Positions 31,320 to 40,835 are shown, counted from the first letter of the stretch. The stretch: 48,126 bases of DNA from Bacteroidota bacterium (GCA_003353955.1 PIVJ01000012.1:1-48126); one strand, 5' to 3'. The notes: generated from the letters alone by a model not told the origin. Numbers and translations: made by a program.

Positions 31320-32519
31320 ATGCCAAAAATCTCAATTAAAGGGCAGATGATGCCGGAATCACCTATTAGGAAATTAGTACCTTATGCTGAAGAAGCGAAG
31401 AGTAGAGGAATTAAAGTACATCATTTAAATATTGGGCAGCCGGATATTGAAACACCGGAAGTAGCCTTAAATGCGATTCGGAATTTTAATCAGAAGGTTG
31501 TTGAATACAGTCATTCAGCAGGTATCTTATCTTACCGAAAAAAGTTAACAACTTATTACAAAAAACATAATATTCATATTACTTCCGATGATATTATAAT
31601 TGCAGCCGGTGCTTCAGAAGCCATATTGTTTGCAATGCAAAGTTGTCTTGATCCCGGTGATGAAATTATCATACCTGAACCATTTTATGCAAATTATAAC
31701 GGTTTTGCGATCAATGCCGGAGTAAATGTTAAGTCTATATTCTCATCTATTGAAAGTGGATTTGCATTGCCTGCTATTGCCGACTTTGAGAAGGCTATAA
31801 GTTCCAAAACAAAAGCGATTTTAATTTGTAATCCCAATAATCCAACAGGCTACTTATATTCAAAAGAAGAACTAGAAATACTTGAAGAATTGGTTAAGAA
31901 GCACGATTTATATTTAATTTCCGACGAAGTTTATCGGGAATTTTGTTATGATGGTAAACCGCATTATTCTTCTATGTACCTGAAAAAAATTGAAAATAAC
32001 GTAATCTTAATTGATTCTGTTTCTAAGCGTTATAGCGCATGCGGCGTGAGAATCGGATGTATGATATCCAAGAATAAAGAAGTAATGGATACAGCACTAA
32101 AATTCGCTCAGGCACGATTAAGCCCACCAACCTTCGGCCAAGTGGCTGCTGAAGCTGCAGTTGATACACCTGATTCCTATTTTGAGGAAGTATCCAACGA
32201 ATACATTGCCCGGAGAAATGTTGTAGTTGAAGGAATAAATAATATTGATGGAGCCTTTTGTCCAAATCCTTCCGGTGCATTTTATGTTGTTGCAAAACTA
32301 CCTATTGATAATTCGGATACATTCTGCAGATGGTTACTCGAAGATTTTAGTTATGAAAATGAAACCGTTATGTTAGCACCGGCTTCCGGGTTTTATTCAA
32401 CTGAAGGTAGAGGTTTAGATGAAGTCAGAATTAGTTACGTGTTAAATTGTGATGATTTAAGAAGTTCAATTAAGTGCCTTGATGAGGCATTAAAAGTTTA
32501 TCCGGGAAGAACACGTTAA
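31320..32519 (+). CDS. PLP-dependent aminotransferase, class I (aspartate-type)
   Basis: 399 residues of the AspC-like Igamma fold: HHLNIGQPDIETPEVAL, AAGASEAILFAMQ (PLP phosphate), CNPNNPTGYLYSKEEL, LISDEVYREFCYDG, IDSVSKRYSACGVRIGCM (Schiff-base lysine in SVSKR) and EVRISYVLN (carboxylate arginine) at the end. Substrate specificity cannot be told from motifs; aspartate, aromatic or alanine transamination are all possible. It is separated from the gene before by a terminator and convergent with namZ. The start ATG follows the terminator closely. Confidence 0.88.
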   Translation: MPKISIKGQMMPESPIRKLVPYAEEAKSRGIKVHHLNIGQPDIETPEVALNAIRNFNQKVVEYSHSAGILSYRKKLTTYYKKHNIHITSDDIIIAAGASEAILFAMQSCLDPGDEIIIPEPFYANYNGFAINAGVNVKSIFSSIESGFALPAIADFEKAISSKTKAILICNPNNPTGYLYSKEELEILEELVKKHDLYLISDEVYREFCYDGKPHYSSMYLKKIENNVILIDSVSKRYSACGVRIGCMISKNKEVMDTALKFAQARLSPPTFGQVAAEAAVDTPDSYFEEVSNEYIARRNVVVEGINNIDGAFCPNPSGAFYVVAKLPIDNSDTFCRWLLEDFSYENETVMLAPASGFYSTEGRGLDEVRISYVLNCDDLRSSIKCLDEALKVYPGRTR

Positions 32520-32532
32520 AATATCTTTGGCA

Positions 32533-33738
32533 TTATTCAAAATCAGGGTACAGTAAATATTTTGCCCTAATTTTTTTATATTTATTCAGATCTTTACTCC
32601 AACTTTTTCGTATTTCTTCTTCCGATAAACCCGATTCTATCTGTTGTCGTAGTGTAGCGACACCTGCCAATTTTTCAAAATAACTGGAAAAGAATTTTGT
32701 TTTACCATGTAATTCTTTATAAAATTGAATGATCCATCTCAACTCAATCTGGCCTGATATCTCCGAATTTTTAATGGGATAATTTATTAAATCAATCCCA
32801 TAACATTTTTGATTCTTTAATGGCGGATTAACACTGGTACCGGGAATTGAAACAGGAGTGAAGCTAACAGAATTACTCCCGAACTCGGGGTGCCCAATAA
32901 CTTCGAATGGGGTGGGGGTGCCACGTCCAACACTCACCACCGTTCCTTCAAACAGCGCTAGTGAAGGATAAAGTAAAACCGATGATTGCGTGGGTAGATT
33001 AGGCGATGGCTTTACGGGTAAGTCCATTGTTTGTTTGTGAGTGTAATGTGCTACTTTAATTATTTTCAAGTTGCATTCTAGTTTATTTGCCAACCATAAT
33101 TCGCCATTAACCAATAGCGCAAATTCTCCAGGGGTCAATCCATGAACGATTGGTATTGGGTGCAACCCGACAAAGGATTTAAATTCAAGCTTCAACACCG
33201 GCCCATCAACATAAAATCCGTTTGGATTGGGACGGTCAAAAACAATCAGAGGAATGTTGTTTTCAGCACAGGCTTCCATCACATAGGTCATGGTTGATAA
33301 ATAAGTGTAAAATCTAACCCCAACATCTTGTAAATCAAAAATAACAATATCGATATCCGATAAATCTTCCTTGCTTGGCTTCTTATGACTCCCATATAAA
33401 GAGATAATTGACAATCCGGTTTTAGAGTCAACATGATCATTTATTAAACCACCGTCAGAAACATTTCCTCTGAAACCATGCTCAGGACTAAATACTTTTT
33501 TTACATCAATGTTTAAGGATAGTAATATGTCTACCACATGCTTTTCGTTAACCAAAGAAGTGTGATTAGCGACGATAGCCACTCTCTTGCCCTTGATCAA
33601 TGGAAGATAAATATTTGATCTGGAGGCGCCTACACTCAAATCTTGATGATTAATAAAAGTTGGTGTAATATCAATCTTTGCTGCATGACAAGATGAAAGT
33701 ATGCAAATTAGAACGAGAAGATTTGTGAACAGTTTCAT
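32533..33738 (-). CDS. namZ: DUF1343 lipoprotein, NamZ-type exo-beta-N-acetylmuramidase
   Basis: 401 residues from the ATG at 33738, which gives a lipoprotein signal (MKLFTNLLVLICILSSCHAA, with Cys in LSSC). The longer frame from 33828 adds 30 residues without signal character. Family motifs: GKRVAIVANHTSLV, VKKVFSPEHGFRGN, IVIFDLQDVGVRFYTYLSTM, VFDRPNPNGFYVDGPVL and HGLTPGEFALLVNGE. NamZ removes terminal MurNAc from peptidoglycan fragments in cell-wall recycling. It fits with the mpl gene nearby, which also recycles wall peptides. Confidence 0.88.
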   Translation of the reverse strand: MKLFTNLLVLICILSSCHAAKIDITPTFINHQDLSVGASRSNIYLPLIKGKRVAIVANHTSLVNEKHVVDILLSLNIDVKKVFSPEHGFRGNVSDGGLINDHVDSKTGLSIISLYGSHKKPSKEDLSDIDIVIFDLQDVGVRFYTYLSTMTYVMEACAENNIPLIVFDRPNPNGFYVDGPVLKLEFKSFVGLHPIPIVHGLTPGEFALLVNGELWLANKLECNLKIIKVAHYTHKQTMDLPVKPSPNLPTQSSVLLYPSLALFEGTVVSVGRGTPTPFEVIGHPEFGSNSVSFTPVSIPGTSVNPPLKNQKCYGIDLINYPIKNSEISGQIELRWIIQFYKELHGKTKFFSSYFEKLAGVATLRQQIESGLSEEEIRKSWSKDLNKYKKIRAKYLLYPDFE

Positions 33739-33832
33739 CTGGTTATTATCTCCTAAAATGGTGTTTAATTTCCATTTAGGTTTTAAATAATCATTATTAT
33801 CTATTAGTGAAAAACATGAATGTTTCATTTGT

Positions 33833-33840
33833 TATATTTG
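33833..33840 (+). promoter_or_regulatory. -7 element of the LolC/E-like permease gene
   Basis: TATATTTG matches TAnnTTTG, 13 bases before the GTG start. No TTTG occurs at the right -33 distance. The leader would be very short. Confidence 0.4.
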
Positions 33841-33853
33841 TAAAAAATTTAAT

Positions 33854-35080
33854 GTGAATACAGCCTTATTTATTGCCAACCGGATTTCCACAACGCGAAA
33901 AAATAACTTTTCACGTCCAATCATTCGAATTGCAATTATTGGCATTGCCTTAGGTATGACTGTAATGATTACTTCAATTTCGGTTGTGACCGGATTTCAA
34001 TCACAAATTAGAGATAAAGTTATTGGTTTTGGATCGCATATACAAATCAATAAGTATGATTTTAATTCATCCTATGAGGCCGATCCGATAAGTAGAAACC
34101 AGCATTTCTATCCTCATTTGGATACGATTGATGGCATCCGGCATATTCAGGTATATGCCTATAAAGCAGGTATAATAAAAACCCTGGATCATATTGAAGG
34201 AGTCGTTCTTAAAGGTGTAGGGAGTGACTTTGACTGGTCTTTCTTCCAGAATAATATCATAGATGGCTTGCCCTTATCCATCGATGATCGTTTCAGGTCA
34301 ACTGATGTTTTAATCTCAAAAAGTTTATCGTTAAAGCTTAATTTGAAATTGGGAGAAGATTTGCGTATGTATTTCATTTCCTCGGATCAATCACAACCAC
34401 GAGGCAGAAGGTTTAAAATCGTTGGTATTTATGAAACAGGATTAATCGAATTTGATGATCTATTTGTGATTGGAGATATCGCACAAATACAACGCTTGAA
34501 TAGATGGGGAAATGATGATATTGCCGGATTTGAAGTCTTATTGGACGATTTTAGTGAAATTGATGAAATAACAGAATACATATATGGCGAAATCGGTTAT
34601 GATTTAAATGCTAATAGCATAAAACAGGTTTATTCATATATATTTTACTGGTTGGCACTAATGGATATGAATGCGATTATAATACTATCCCTAATGATAT
34701 TGGTATCAGCCATTACAATGATTTCTGTTTTACTGATAATCATACTTGAACAAACAACACTGATTGGCTTACTAAAATCTTTTGGTGCAAAAAATAAACT
34801 CATACGTGAGTTATTTCTTTACAATTCTATGAATATCATAGGGAAAGGATTGTTATGGGGAAATATAGTAGGAATATTAGTTTGTGTTGTTCAATTTAAT
34901 TTTGGAATTATTGGCTTAGATCAGGAGTCCTATTCTGTTACCGTAGTGCCAATTAAAATTGATGTTCTATCCGTGCTGTTGATTAATGTGCTAACTTTTA
35001 TCGTTTGTAGTTTATTCTTAATTATACCCTCAATGATTATTAGTAGAATCTCACCTGTTAAAACGGTTCGTTTTAATTAA
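33854..35080 (+). CDS. ABC transporter permease of the LolC/LolE (FtsX) family
   Basis: 408 residues starting at a GTG. One N-terminal membrane helix (IIRIAIIGIALGMTVMI), a periplasmic domain (about 45-265), and three C-terminal helices of the FtsX fold (IIILSLMILVSAITMISVLL, LLWGNIVGILVCVVQF, VLLINVLTFIVCSLFLIIPS). The opening TALFIANRI and the motif FQSQIRDKVIGFGSHIQI match LolE-like permeases of Bacteroidota, which extract lipoproteins from the inner membrane with the ATPase LolD. The ATPase is not in the window. It is divergent from namZ, with a shared upstream region. Confidence 0.85.
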   Translation: MNTALFIANRISTTRKNNFSRPIIRIAIIGIALGMTVMITSISVVTGFQSQIRDKVIGFGSHIQINKYDFNSSYEADPISRNQHFYPHLDTIDGIRHIQVYAYKAGIIKTLDHIEGVVLKGVGSDFDWSFFQNNIIDGLPLSIDDRFRSTDVLISKSLSLKLNLKLGEDLRMYFISSDQSQPRGRRFKIVGIYETGLIEFDDLFVIGDIAQIQRLNRWGNDDIAGFEVLLDDFSEIDEITEYIYGEIGYDLNANSIKQVYSYIFYWLALMDMNAIIILSLMILVSAITMISVLLIIILEQTTLIGLLKSFGAKNKLIRELFLYNSMNIIGKGLLWGNIVGILVCVVQFNFGIIGLDQESYSVTVVPIKIDVLSVLLINVLTFIVCSLFLIIPSMIISRISPVKTVRFN

Positions 35081-35120
35081 AGATTAAAAAAGATTTCCAA
35101 TATATTGATTAAGGGAATTA

Positions 35121-35825
35121 TCACATTTTATGTAATCCACATTCCTTGGTGTCGGGATTTTCCCACCACCATCGACCGGCTCTGCTATCTTCTCCGTCTA
35201 AAATGGCTCGCGTACAGGGCTGACAACCAATGCTATTGAATCTGGCATCATGTAATTTATTATAAGGAATATTGTGCTCTTTTATGTAATCCCATGTTTG
35301 TGCCTCGGTCCATTCAATTAATGGATTTATTTTCATCAGGCCGTTTAATGCATCCCATTCTACTGTTTTCATTTCTGAGCGGGTAGGGGACTGTTCTCTG
35401 CGTAATCCTGAAATCCAGACATCCATTCCCTTTAATGCTCTTTTTAGCGGATTAATCTTTCGAATGCCACAACACAATTTCCTGTTCTCAATGCTTTCAT
35501 AAAAAAGATTAATGCCCTTGGTTTTCACCATAGTCTCAACTTCTCTGGAATCAGGGAAATAAACTTCAATTGGAATTTTGTATCGAGCGTTACTGTTATC
35601 AAATAAATCATAAGTTTCAGGAAACAGACGACCGGTATCCAAGGTAAACACTTTAATTTGTGCTTTAATGCAGGATAACATCTGTAAAATCACTTGATCT
35701 TCAACACCGAAACTTGATGCAAATGCAATGCTGTTAGGATAATTTGAAAGAAAAAAATCCAATACTTCAATACAGCTTGCTTTTTCAAGCTTCTCATTAA
35801 GTTCTCCAATTTGTTCCAAATCCAT
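35121..35825 (-). CDS. cysH: Assimilatory adenylyl-sulfate reductase, CysH
   Basis: 234 residues of the PAPS/APS reductase family: FASSFGVEDQVILQML (P-loop-like SSxGxED), VFTLDTGRLFPETYDLFD, CCGIRKINPLKRAL, WISGLRREQSPTRSEM, and DARFNSIGCQPCTR. The cysteine pairs CC and CxxC are those that bind a 4Fe-4S cluster in APS reductases (plant/Pseudomonas type), so APS rather than PAPS is the likely substrate. The terminal KECGLHK holds the catalytic cysteine. Product is sulfite for cysteine synthesis. It is divergent from mpl; no other sulfate-assimilation genes lie adjacent, but a CysP-like permease is at 43.8 kb. Confidence 0.93.
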   Translation of the reverse strand: MDLEQIGELNEKLEKASCIEVLDFFLSNYPNSIAFASSFGVEDQVILQMLSCIKAQIKVFTLDTGRLFPETYDLFDNSNARYKIPIEVYFPDSREVETMVKTKGINLFYESIENRKLCCGIRKINPLKRALKGMDVWISGLRREQSPTRSEMKTVEWDALNGLMKINPLIEWTEAQTWDYIKEHNIPYNKLHDARFNSIGCQPCTRAILDGEDSRAGRWWWENPDTKECGLHKM

Positions 35826-35857
35826 TTATAGCTTGTTATCTGCGAAGATAATAAATG

Positions 35858-35865
35858 TAAATTTG
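35858..35865 (+). promoter_or_regulatory. -7 element for mpl
   Basis: TAAATTTG fits TAnnTTTG, 20 bases before the mpl ATG, with CTTG (35832-35835) 22 bases upstream as an imperfect -33. Confidence 0.4.
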
Positions 35866-35885
35866 TTTAAACCTATTTTTAACGA

Positions 35886-37250
35886 ATGAAACTTCATTTT
35901 ATTGCTATTGGTGGGGCTGCAATGCATAATCTAGCTATTGCGCTATATAAAAAAGGTTATCAGGTTAGCGGATCAGACGATGAAATATTTGAGCCCTCAA
36001 AAGGTAGATTAGATAATTATGGACTACTTCCTCAGGAAATAGGTTGGGATCCTGATTTAATTACCAAAGACTTGGATGCGGTGATATTAGGAATGCATGC
36101 CAAAGAAGATAATCCAGAGCTTAGAAAAGCGCAATCACTGGGCTTAAAAATTTATTCTTACCCCGAATTCTTATATGAGCAATCCAAAGATAAAACACGT
36201 GTAGTTATTGGTGGAAGCCATGGTAAAACAACGATCACTTCTATGGTGCTCCATGTATTGAAGCATGCAGGGATCGATGCAGATTTCATGGTCGGTGCTC
36301 AATTAGATGGATTTGAAGTGATGGTTAGGCTAACTGATGCTGCTAAAATTATTGTGCTGGAAGGAGATGAGTATTTAACCTCGCCTATTGACCGCAGACC
36401 CAAATTTCATTTATACAAACCTGACATAGCACTGGTCAGTGGAATTGCCTGGGATCACGTTAATGTGTTTCCGGATTTCGATATGTATTTAGATCAGTTC
36501 AGAATTTTTATTGATCAGATTGGTTCCGATGGATACCTAGCATATTGTAGTGAGGATAATATCCTGAGCAATTTAGTTGCAGAATTTAAGGGCAAACTTC
36601 GATATAAGCCTTATGCTTTACCTGAGTTTAAAATTAATGATGGAATTACGTATTTACAATACAAGAAAGAAGAAATCCCATTAATCATTTTTGGCAAACA
36701 TAATTTAATGAATTTAAATGGTGCCAGACTGATTTGTAAAGAATTGGGAGTTTCGGATTCATTATTCTACTCAGCAATTCGTAAGTTTGAAGGGGCTTCC
36801 AACCGTCTCGATTTAGTAGATAATGATAATGATACATACATTTTTAAGGATTTTGCCCACTCTCCATCAAAGTTAAAAGCCACGGTTGAAGCGGTTAAAG
36901 AGCAGTATCCCGAAAATGAATTAGTTGCCTGCATGGAATTGCATACATTTAGTAGTTTAAATAAGGACTTTATCAATGAGTATAAATCCTGCATGGATAA
37001 GGCTGATCGACCATTTGTATATTTTAATCCGAATACCTTAAAACACAAGAAACTACCGATGATCACTGCAAATGATATCAGGGAGGCCTTTGGCAATTCG
37101 AGGCTTAAGGTTTATACCGATTCAGAATTATTGATTACTTACCTGATGAGCCTAAATTGGAAGAATAAAAACTTATTGCTCATGTCGTCGGGAAATTTTG
37201 ATGGTTTGGATATTAGTAGTTTCTCAAAAAATATTCTGCTGCATAAATAA
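35886..37250 (+). CDS. mpl: UDP-N-acetylmuramate:L-Ala-gamma-D-Glu-meso-DAP ligase, Mpl
   Basis: 454 residues of the Mur ligase family. The N-terminal UDP-binding domain (HFIAIGGAAMHNLAIALYKK, SGSDDEIFEPS) leads into the ATP site VVIGGSHGKTTITSMV and LEGDEYLTSPIDRRPKF, then IAWDHVNVFPDF. The central KHNLMNLNGARLI and DFAHSPSKLKATVEAVK mark the last domains. Mpl joins recycled tripeptide to UDP-MurNAc. GGAAMHN instead of the MurC-type GIGG-MS motif, and the DEYLT motif, argue for Mpl over MurC. The function fits NamZ nearby and implies DAP-type peptidoglycan. Confidence 0.92.
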   Translation: MKLHFIAIGGAAMHNLAIALYKKGYQVSGSDDEIFEPSKGRLDNYGLLPQEIGWDPDLITKDLDAVILGMHAKEDNPELRKAQSLGLKIYSYPEFLYEQSKDKTRVVIGGSHGKTTITSMVLHVLKHAGIDADFMVGAQLDGFEVMVRLTDAAKIIVLEGDEYLTSPIDRRPKFHLYKPDIALVSGIAWDHVNVFPDFDMYLDQFRIFIDQIGSDGYLAYCSEDNILSNLVAEFKGKLRYKPYALPEFKINDGITYLQYKKEEIPLIIFGKHNLMNLNGARLICKELGVSDSLFYSAIRKFEGASNRLDLVDNDNDTYIFKDFAHSPSKLKATVEAVKEQYPENELVACMELHTFSSLNKDFINEYKSCMDKADRPFVYFNPNTLKHKKLPMITANDIREAFGNSRLKVYTDSELLITYLMSLNWKNKNLLLMSSGNFDGLDISSFSKNILLHK

Positions 37251-37270
37251 TGATTCAAAAGCAAATCAAA

Positions 37271-37300
37271 AAAAAAGCTTCCAAATGGAAGCCTTTTTTT
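37271..37300. terminator. Bidirectional terminator between mpl and rho
   Basis: An A-run, AGCTTCC (37276-37282), loop AAAT, GGAAGCC and a T-run (to 37300). The stem is flanked by A and T runs on both sides, so it can end both mpl (plus) and rho (minus). Confidence 0.8.
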
Positions 37301-37314
37301 TCATAAGAATTATT

Positions 37315-38994
37315 TTATCCGTTCATCGAGATTAAAAACTCTTCATTACTTTGCGTAAATTTCATTCTGTCCTGTAGGAAGGCCATGGCTTCTACTGGAG
37401 TCATGTCTGCAAGGTGATTTCTTAGGATCCAGATACGTTGTAACGACTCTTTGTCTAATAGTAAATCTTCTCTTCTTGTACTTGAAGAAACAATGTCGAT
37501 GGCAGGATATACTCGCTTATTAGATAGTTTCCTATCTAACTGGAGTTCCATATTACCGGTACCTTTAAATTCTTCGAAAATTACTTCATCCATTTTAGAT
37601 CCGGTGTCGGTAAGTGCAGTTGCAATAATGGTTAATGAACCTCCATTTTCAATTTTTCTGGCAGCACCGAAAAAGCGTTTTGGTTTTTGCAATGCATTGG
37701 CTTCAACACCGCCTGACAATACTTTTCCTGAAGCAGGAGATACAGTGTTGTAAGCGCGTGCCAATCGTGTGATAGAATCCAAAAGTATGACAACATCATG
37801 ACCGCATTCGACCATTCTCTTTGCTTTTTCCAATACAATATTTGCAATTTTAACGTGGCGATCTGCAGGCTCATCAAAAGTTGAGGATATTACCTCAGCA
37901 TTTACACTCCTTGCCATATCTGTCACTTCCTCTGGACGTTCATCAATTAATAAGATAATTAAATAAGCTTCCGGATGGTTGGCAGCAATTGCGTTTGCAA
38001 CTTCTTTTAGTAATACAGTTTTACCAGTTTTTGGTTGCGCTACAATCAAACCACGTTGTCCTTTACCAATCGGTGTGAACATATCAATTACTCTTGTAGA
38101 GAGCGTTTCTCCTTTATGTCCGGTAATTGTAAATTTTTCTTCAGGAAAAAGGGGAGTCAAATAATCAAAAGGAATTCGATCTCTCACTTCTTCATTTTTG
38201 CGGCCATTAATTAATTCGACCTTGATCAATGGAAAATACCTCTCAGTTTCTTTTGGCGGACGAATGGTGCCTTTAACAGTGTCACCAGTTTTTAAGCCAA
38301 AAAGTTTTATTTGCGACTGGGATACATAAATATCATCAGGTGAGTTCAAATAGTTATAATCGGACGATCGTAGGAAGCCGTATCCATCCTGCATAATTTC
38401 CAATACACCTTCACTTGAAACAATTCCTTCAAACTCAAAAGAGTACTCTGGTTTCTCAGGTCGTTCCGGACGTTTCTTGTCAGGCCGTCCATTATCCGAA
38501 ACTTTTTCAACCAACGTATCCGGTTTCTCGCTTACGGGAACTTCCACTTTATCAGCAGAAGTTGGAGCAGATGATTTTTCCTGAGTTAGGCTTGAATCTT
38601 TTTTTAATTCATTGCTTTTTTCCAACTCTTTCTTATTGACAGCATTCTCATATTTTTTAAGACTTGGTTTTTTTGTAATCGGGTGTTGCTTAACTTCCGG
38701 AGTATTTTCACTGGGATTTGTTCTTTCTGGAGTTTCCGGAGAAGAGGGAGTGGCATGGGTGGGAGTGTTCTTATCCTGGCTAGGAATCCGAATTCTCTTG
38801 CTTCTGTAGGGCTTCTTCGTTTCCTTCTTTTCCTTTTTAAGAAGATCCTCGGTCGGGTTTAGCGCCTGATGGTCAAGGATTTTGTATATTAAGTCTTGCT
38901 TTAGTAGCTTGTCAGCTTTTGGGATATTTAATTGTTTCGCAATGTTTCTCAATTCAGAAACAAGCTTGTTGTTTAATTCGATTATATCGTACAT
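37315..38994 (-). CDS. rho: Transcription termination factor Rho with long N-terminal insert
   Basis: 559 residues against about 420 in E. coli. Residues 1-45 are the Rho-N helical domain ([20 protein letters not shown]). Residues 55-180 are a polar, Pro/Glu/Lys-rich insert without fold features. Residues 185-265 form the RNA-binding cold-shock-like domain ([20 protein letters not shown]). The ATPase follows: [18 protein letters not shown] (Walker A), [32 protein letters not shown] (Walker B), [20 protein letters not shown] and [14 protein letters not shown]. Inserts like this are typical of Bacteroidota Rho. The gene stands alone with a candidate promoter at 39113-39142. Confidence 0.95.
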   Translation of the reverse strand: MYDIIELNNKLVSELRNIAKQLNIPKADKLLKQDLIYKILDHQALNPTEDLLKKEKKETKKPYRSKRIRIPSQDKNTPTHATPSSPETPERTNPSENTPEVKQHPITKKPSLKKYENAVNKKELEKSNELKKDSSLTQEKSSAPTSADKVEVPVSEKPDTLVEKVSDNGRPDKKRPERPEKPEYSFEFEGIVSSEGVLEIMQDGYGFLRSSDYNYLNSPDDIYVSQSQIKLFGLKTGDTVKGTIRPPKETERYFPLIKVELINGRKNEEVRDRIPFDYLTPLFPEEKFTITGHKGETLSTRVIDMFTPIGKGQRGLIVAQPKTGKTVLLKEVANAIAANHPEAYLIILLIDERPEEVTDMARSVNAEVISSTFDEPADRHVKIANIVLEKAKRMVECGHDVVILLDSITRLARAYNTVSPASGKVLSGGVEANALQKPKRFFGAARKIENGGSLTIIATALTDTGSKMDEVIFEEFKGTGNMELQLDRKLSNKRVYPAIDIVSSSTRREDLLLDKESLQRIWILRNHLADMTPVEAMAFLQDRMKFTQSNEEFLISMNG

Positions 38995-39112
38995 GTAATA
39001 TTAATTTGTTATATTTTTTTCAGTGATGAAAATAGTGGAATGTAAATGATTTTAATAAGTTGCGGTTAATTAGATTTAAAATAGAAAGTCAAATAGGAAT
39101 TCACTAAGAATG

Positions 39113-39142
39113 CAAATATAATACAATTTTTTTTAAAACAAT
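39113..39142 (-). promoter_or_regulatory. Candidate rho promoter
   Basis: Minus-strand ATTG (39142-39139), 18 bases, TATATTTG (39120-39113). The -7 is perfect, the -33 has one mismatch. It would give a leader of about 110 bases, which could hold the autoregulatory region known for rho in other bacteria. Confidence 0.45.
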
Positions 39143-39244
39143 AGTAATTAATGTTTTTCTTGCCTTTCTACTCAATATAAATTAATAAAAATTAAGCCTA
39201 TAATGATTTTTAATTAAAAGTTTAAATGATTGTATTTTGATGCT

Positions 39245-39252
39245 TATATTTG
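39245..39252 (+). promoter_or_regulatory. -7 element of the DUF4293 gene
   Basis: TATATTTG matches the consensus, 15 bases before the ATG at 39268, and overlaps the only upstream alternative start (a TTG at 39250). That favours the ATG at 39268. Confidence 0.45.
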
Positions 39253-39267
39253 CATAAAAGATATATC

Positions 39268-39747
39268 ATGATCCAGCGACTTCAATCTGTTTGTTTGTTT
39301 GCTTCAGGCATAATAATTTTACTTCTTTTTGTTTTTCCAATTGCTGCATATTATGGAGATTTGCATGTAATACAATTTTCGCTCTTAGGTATCAAAAGTC
39401 TTGCACCATCGGTACCGGGAGAGGAAGCAATCTTTCACCCCTTAATTACCATGCCCTTAATCGTCTTTGTTGGCTTAATTTCAATTTTATCAATAAGCAT
39501 AATATTTCTTTTCAGGAATAGAAAAAGACAATTGAGACTGATAAAAATTTCGATATTATTAACAATTATTCTGATCGTTGGGATTTTTATTATTTACTCC
39601 CGTATTATTACTTCTCAACTAACAGTTGGCGAAACATTTAATGCAGGTGCATTTTTTCCGTTGATTTCATTGTTGCTCCTCGTACTTGCTTATAGGGGGG
39701 TAAAGAGAGACGATAAATTAGTCAGATCAGCTGATCGTTTACGATAA
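39268..39747 (+). CDS. DUF4293 membrane protein
   Basis: 159 residues starting MIQRLQSVCLFASG, the normal opening of DUF4293. Four membrane helices are visible (IIILLLFVFPIAAYY, MPLIVFVGLISILSISIIFL, IKISILLTIILIVGIFIIYS, FFPLISLLLLVLAYRGVKRD). The family is restricted to Bacteroidota and has no known function. It is next to rho in many of these genomes as I recall. A longer frame from a TTG at 39250 is unlikely because it overlaps the promoter box. Confidence 0.85.
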   Translation: MIQRLQSVCLFASGIIILLLFVFPIAAYYGDLHVIQFSLLGIKSLAPSVPGEEAIFHPLITMPLIVFVGLISILSISIIFLFRNRKRQLRLIKISILLTIILIVGIFIIYSRIITSQLTVGETFNAGAFFPLISLLLLVLAYRGVKRDDKLVRSADRLR

Positions 39748-39754
39748 TCAACGA

Positions 39755-40249
39755 CTAATGCCGATTAATATCAAAAACTTCCAAATCAGAAATTCGCTTT
39801 CCATCAATTTTAAATCTCATGAAGGTTTGTTGTTTATGAAGTCCGCTATTCCCGGCAGCACCCGGGTTCATGTGTAATAACTGATATTTAGGGTCATTGA
39901 TAACTTTGAGGATATGCGAGTGCCCTGAGATAAAAAGATTGGGTCGTTCAATCCGAATTAAATTTTTTATCCCTCGTGCATAATTACCGGGATAGCCGCC
40001 AATATGTATCATTAGCACTTTTATGTTTTCGCATGAAAATGCTTGAATTTCAGGATAGCTCAGCCGTATTTTTGCATCATCAATATTTCCATGTACGGCC
40101 ACAAGAGGTTTGAAAGTGGCGAGCGAGTCGGCAGTTTCGCTATTGCCAATATCTCCGGCATGCCAGATCTCATCAACATTCTCGAAGAATTCAAAAATTT
40201 CTGGATGTAGAAAAGTATGCGTATCAGAAAGTAAACCTATCTTCTTCAT
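39755..40249 (-). CDS. YfcE/MJ0936-type metallophosphoesterase
   Basis: 164 residues with all metal-binding motifs of the small calcineurin-like phosphodiesterases: GLLSDTHTF (Asp8, His10), EIWHAGDIGNSE, VAVHGNIDDAKI, LMIHIGGYP and LFISGHSHILK, then HMNPGAAGNSG. Members hydrolyse phosphodiesters with two divalent metals in the cytoplasm; the natural substrate is unknown. It is convergent with the DUF4293 gene, with only seven bases between the two stops. Confidence 0.9.
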   Translation of the reverse strand: MKKIGLLSDTHTFLHPEIFEFFENVDEIWHAGDIGNSETADSLATFKPLVAVHGNIDDAKIRLSYPEIQAFSCENIKVLMIHIGGYPGNYARGIKNLIRIERPNLFISGHSHILKVINDPKYQLLHMNPGAAGNSGLHKQQTFMRFKIDGKRISDLEVFDINRH

Positions 40250-40266
40250 TCGCTTGATTTATTCGA

Positions 40267-40359
40267 CTAATCTTTGGTGATCATATGAACATCCTGCTGT
40301 GGGTAAGGAGTAGAGATTCCCTGCTTATCAAATTCTTTTTTAACATTCTCTTGCATATA
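40267..40359 (-). pseudogene. C-terminal remnant of an MscS-family mechanosensitive channel
   Basis: A 30-codon frame on the minus strand reads MQENVKKEFDKQGISTPYPQ then QDVHMITKD and stop. F-x-x-x-G-I-x-x-P-(Y/F)-P-Q-x-(D/E)-V-H is the end of the MscS cytoplasmic domain. A TGA lies directly upstream and no pore region is present nearby. It follows the phosphodiesterase gene, upstream of it on the same strand. Confidence 0.65.
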
Positions 40360-40584
40360 TCATAAACTAAGCTCCAATATGTATGTCATTAAACCAAATC
40401 GAGCTAATTTAGGGTAAAGTTAAGTCATATTTCTGATTTAGCAATAAGATGTAATCTTCTTCTTTCTTTCATTGTTTTTTGCTTTGTTAAGCTTCTCTTT
40501 TTAAGTAATTGTTGATCTCGTCCAAAGTATACATTTGAGAATGTCACATTATTCAAGGATTCATGATATCGATCTGGAGATAAT

Positions 40585-40612
40585 AAAAAAAGCCTGTCAT
40601 TGCTGACAGGCT
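40585..40612 (-). terminator. Intrinsic terminator of the cold-shock gene
   Basis: On the minus strand AGCCTGTCA, loop GCAA, TGACAGGCT followed by a T-run (plus-strand stem 40591-40599 / 40604-40612, A-run 40585-40590). Perfect nine-bp stem, 32 bases beyond the csp stop. Confidence 0.85.
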
Positions 40613-40643
40613 CGTACTTTGATAATAAAAGTCAAAAATAATA

Positions 40644-40835
40644 TTAAACTATTTTTACATTTACTGCATTTAAACCTTTTGTACCTTCTTGTAATTCAAA
40701 TTCTACAACGTCGCCGTCTTGAATTTTGTCAATTATTCCTGATACATGAACGAAGTACTCGTTTTTTGAATCATCTTCGCTTATGAATCCAAATCCTTTG
40801 GTGTCATTGAAGAATTTTACTGTTCCGTTTTTCAT
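40644..40835 (-). CDS. Cold-shock domain protein
   Basis: 63 residues from the ATG at 40835: GTVKFFNDTKGFGFISEDD (RNP-1 KGFGFI), YFVHVSGI (RNP-2 FVH), then DGDVVEFELQEGTKGLNAVN. This is a complete single cold-shock domain that binds single-stranded RNA or DNA. The frame could be extended 20 codons to 40895, but the promoter lies inside that extension, so the short form is right. A DEAD-box helicase, often its functional partner in the cold, is 6 kb away. Confidence 0.93.
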   Translation of the reverse strand: MKNGTVKFFNDTKGFGFISEDDSKNEYFVHVSGIIDKIQDGDVVEFELQEGTKGLNAVNVKIV

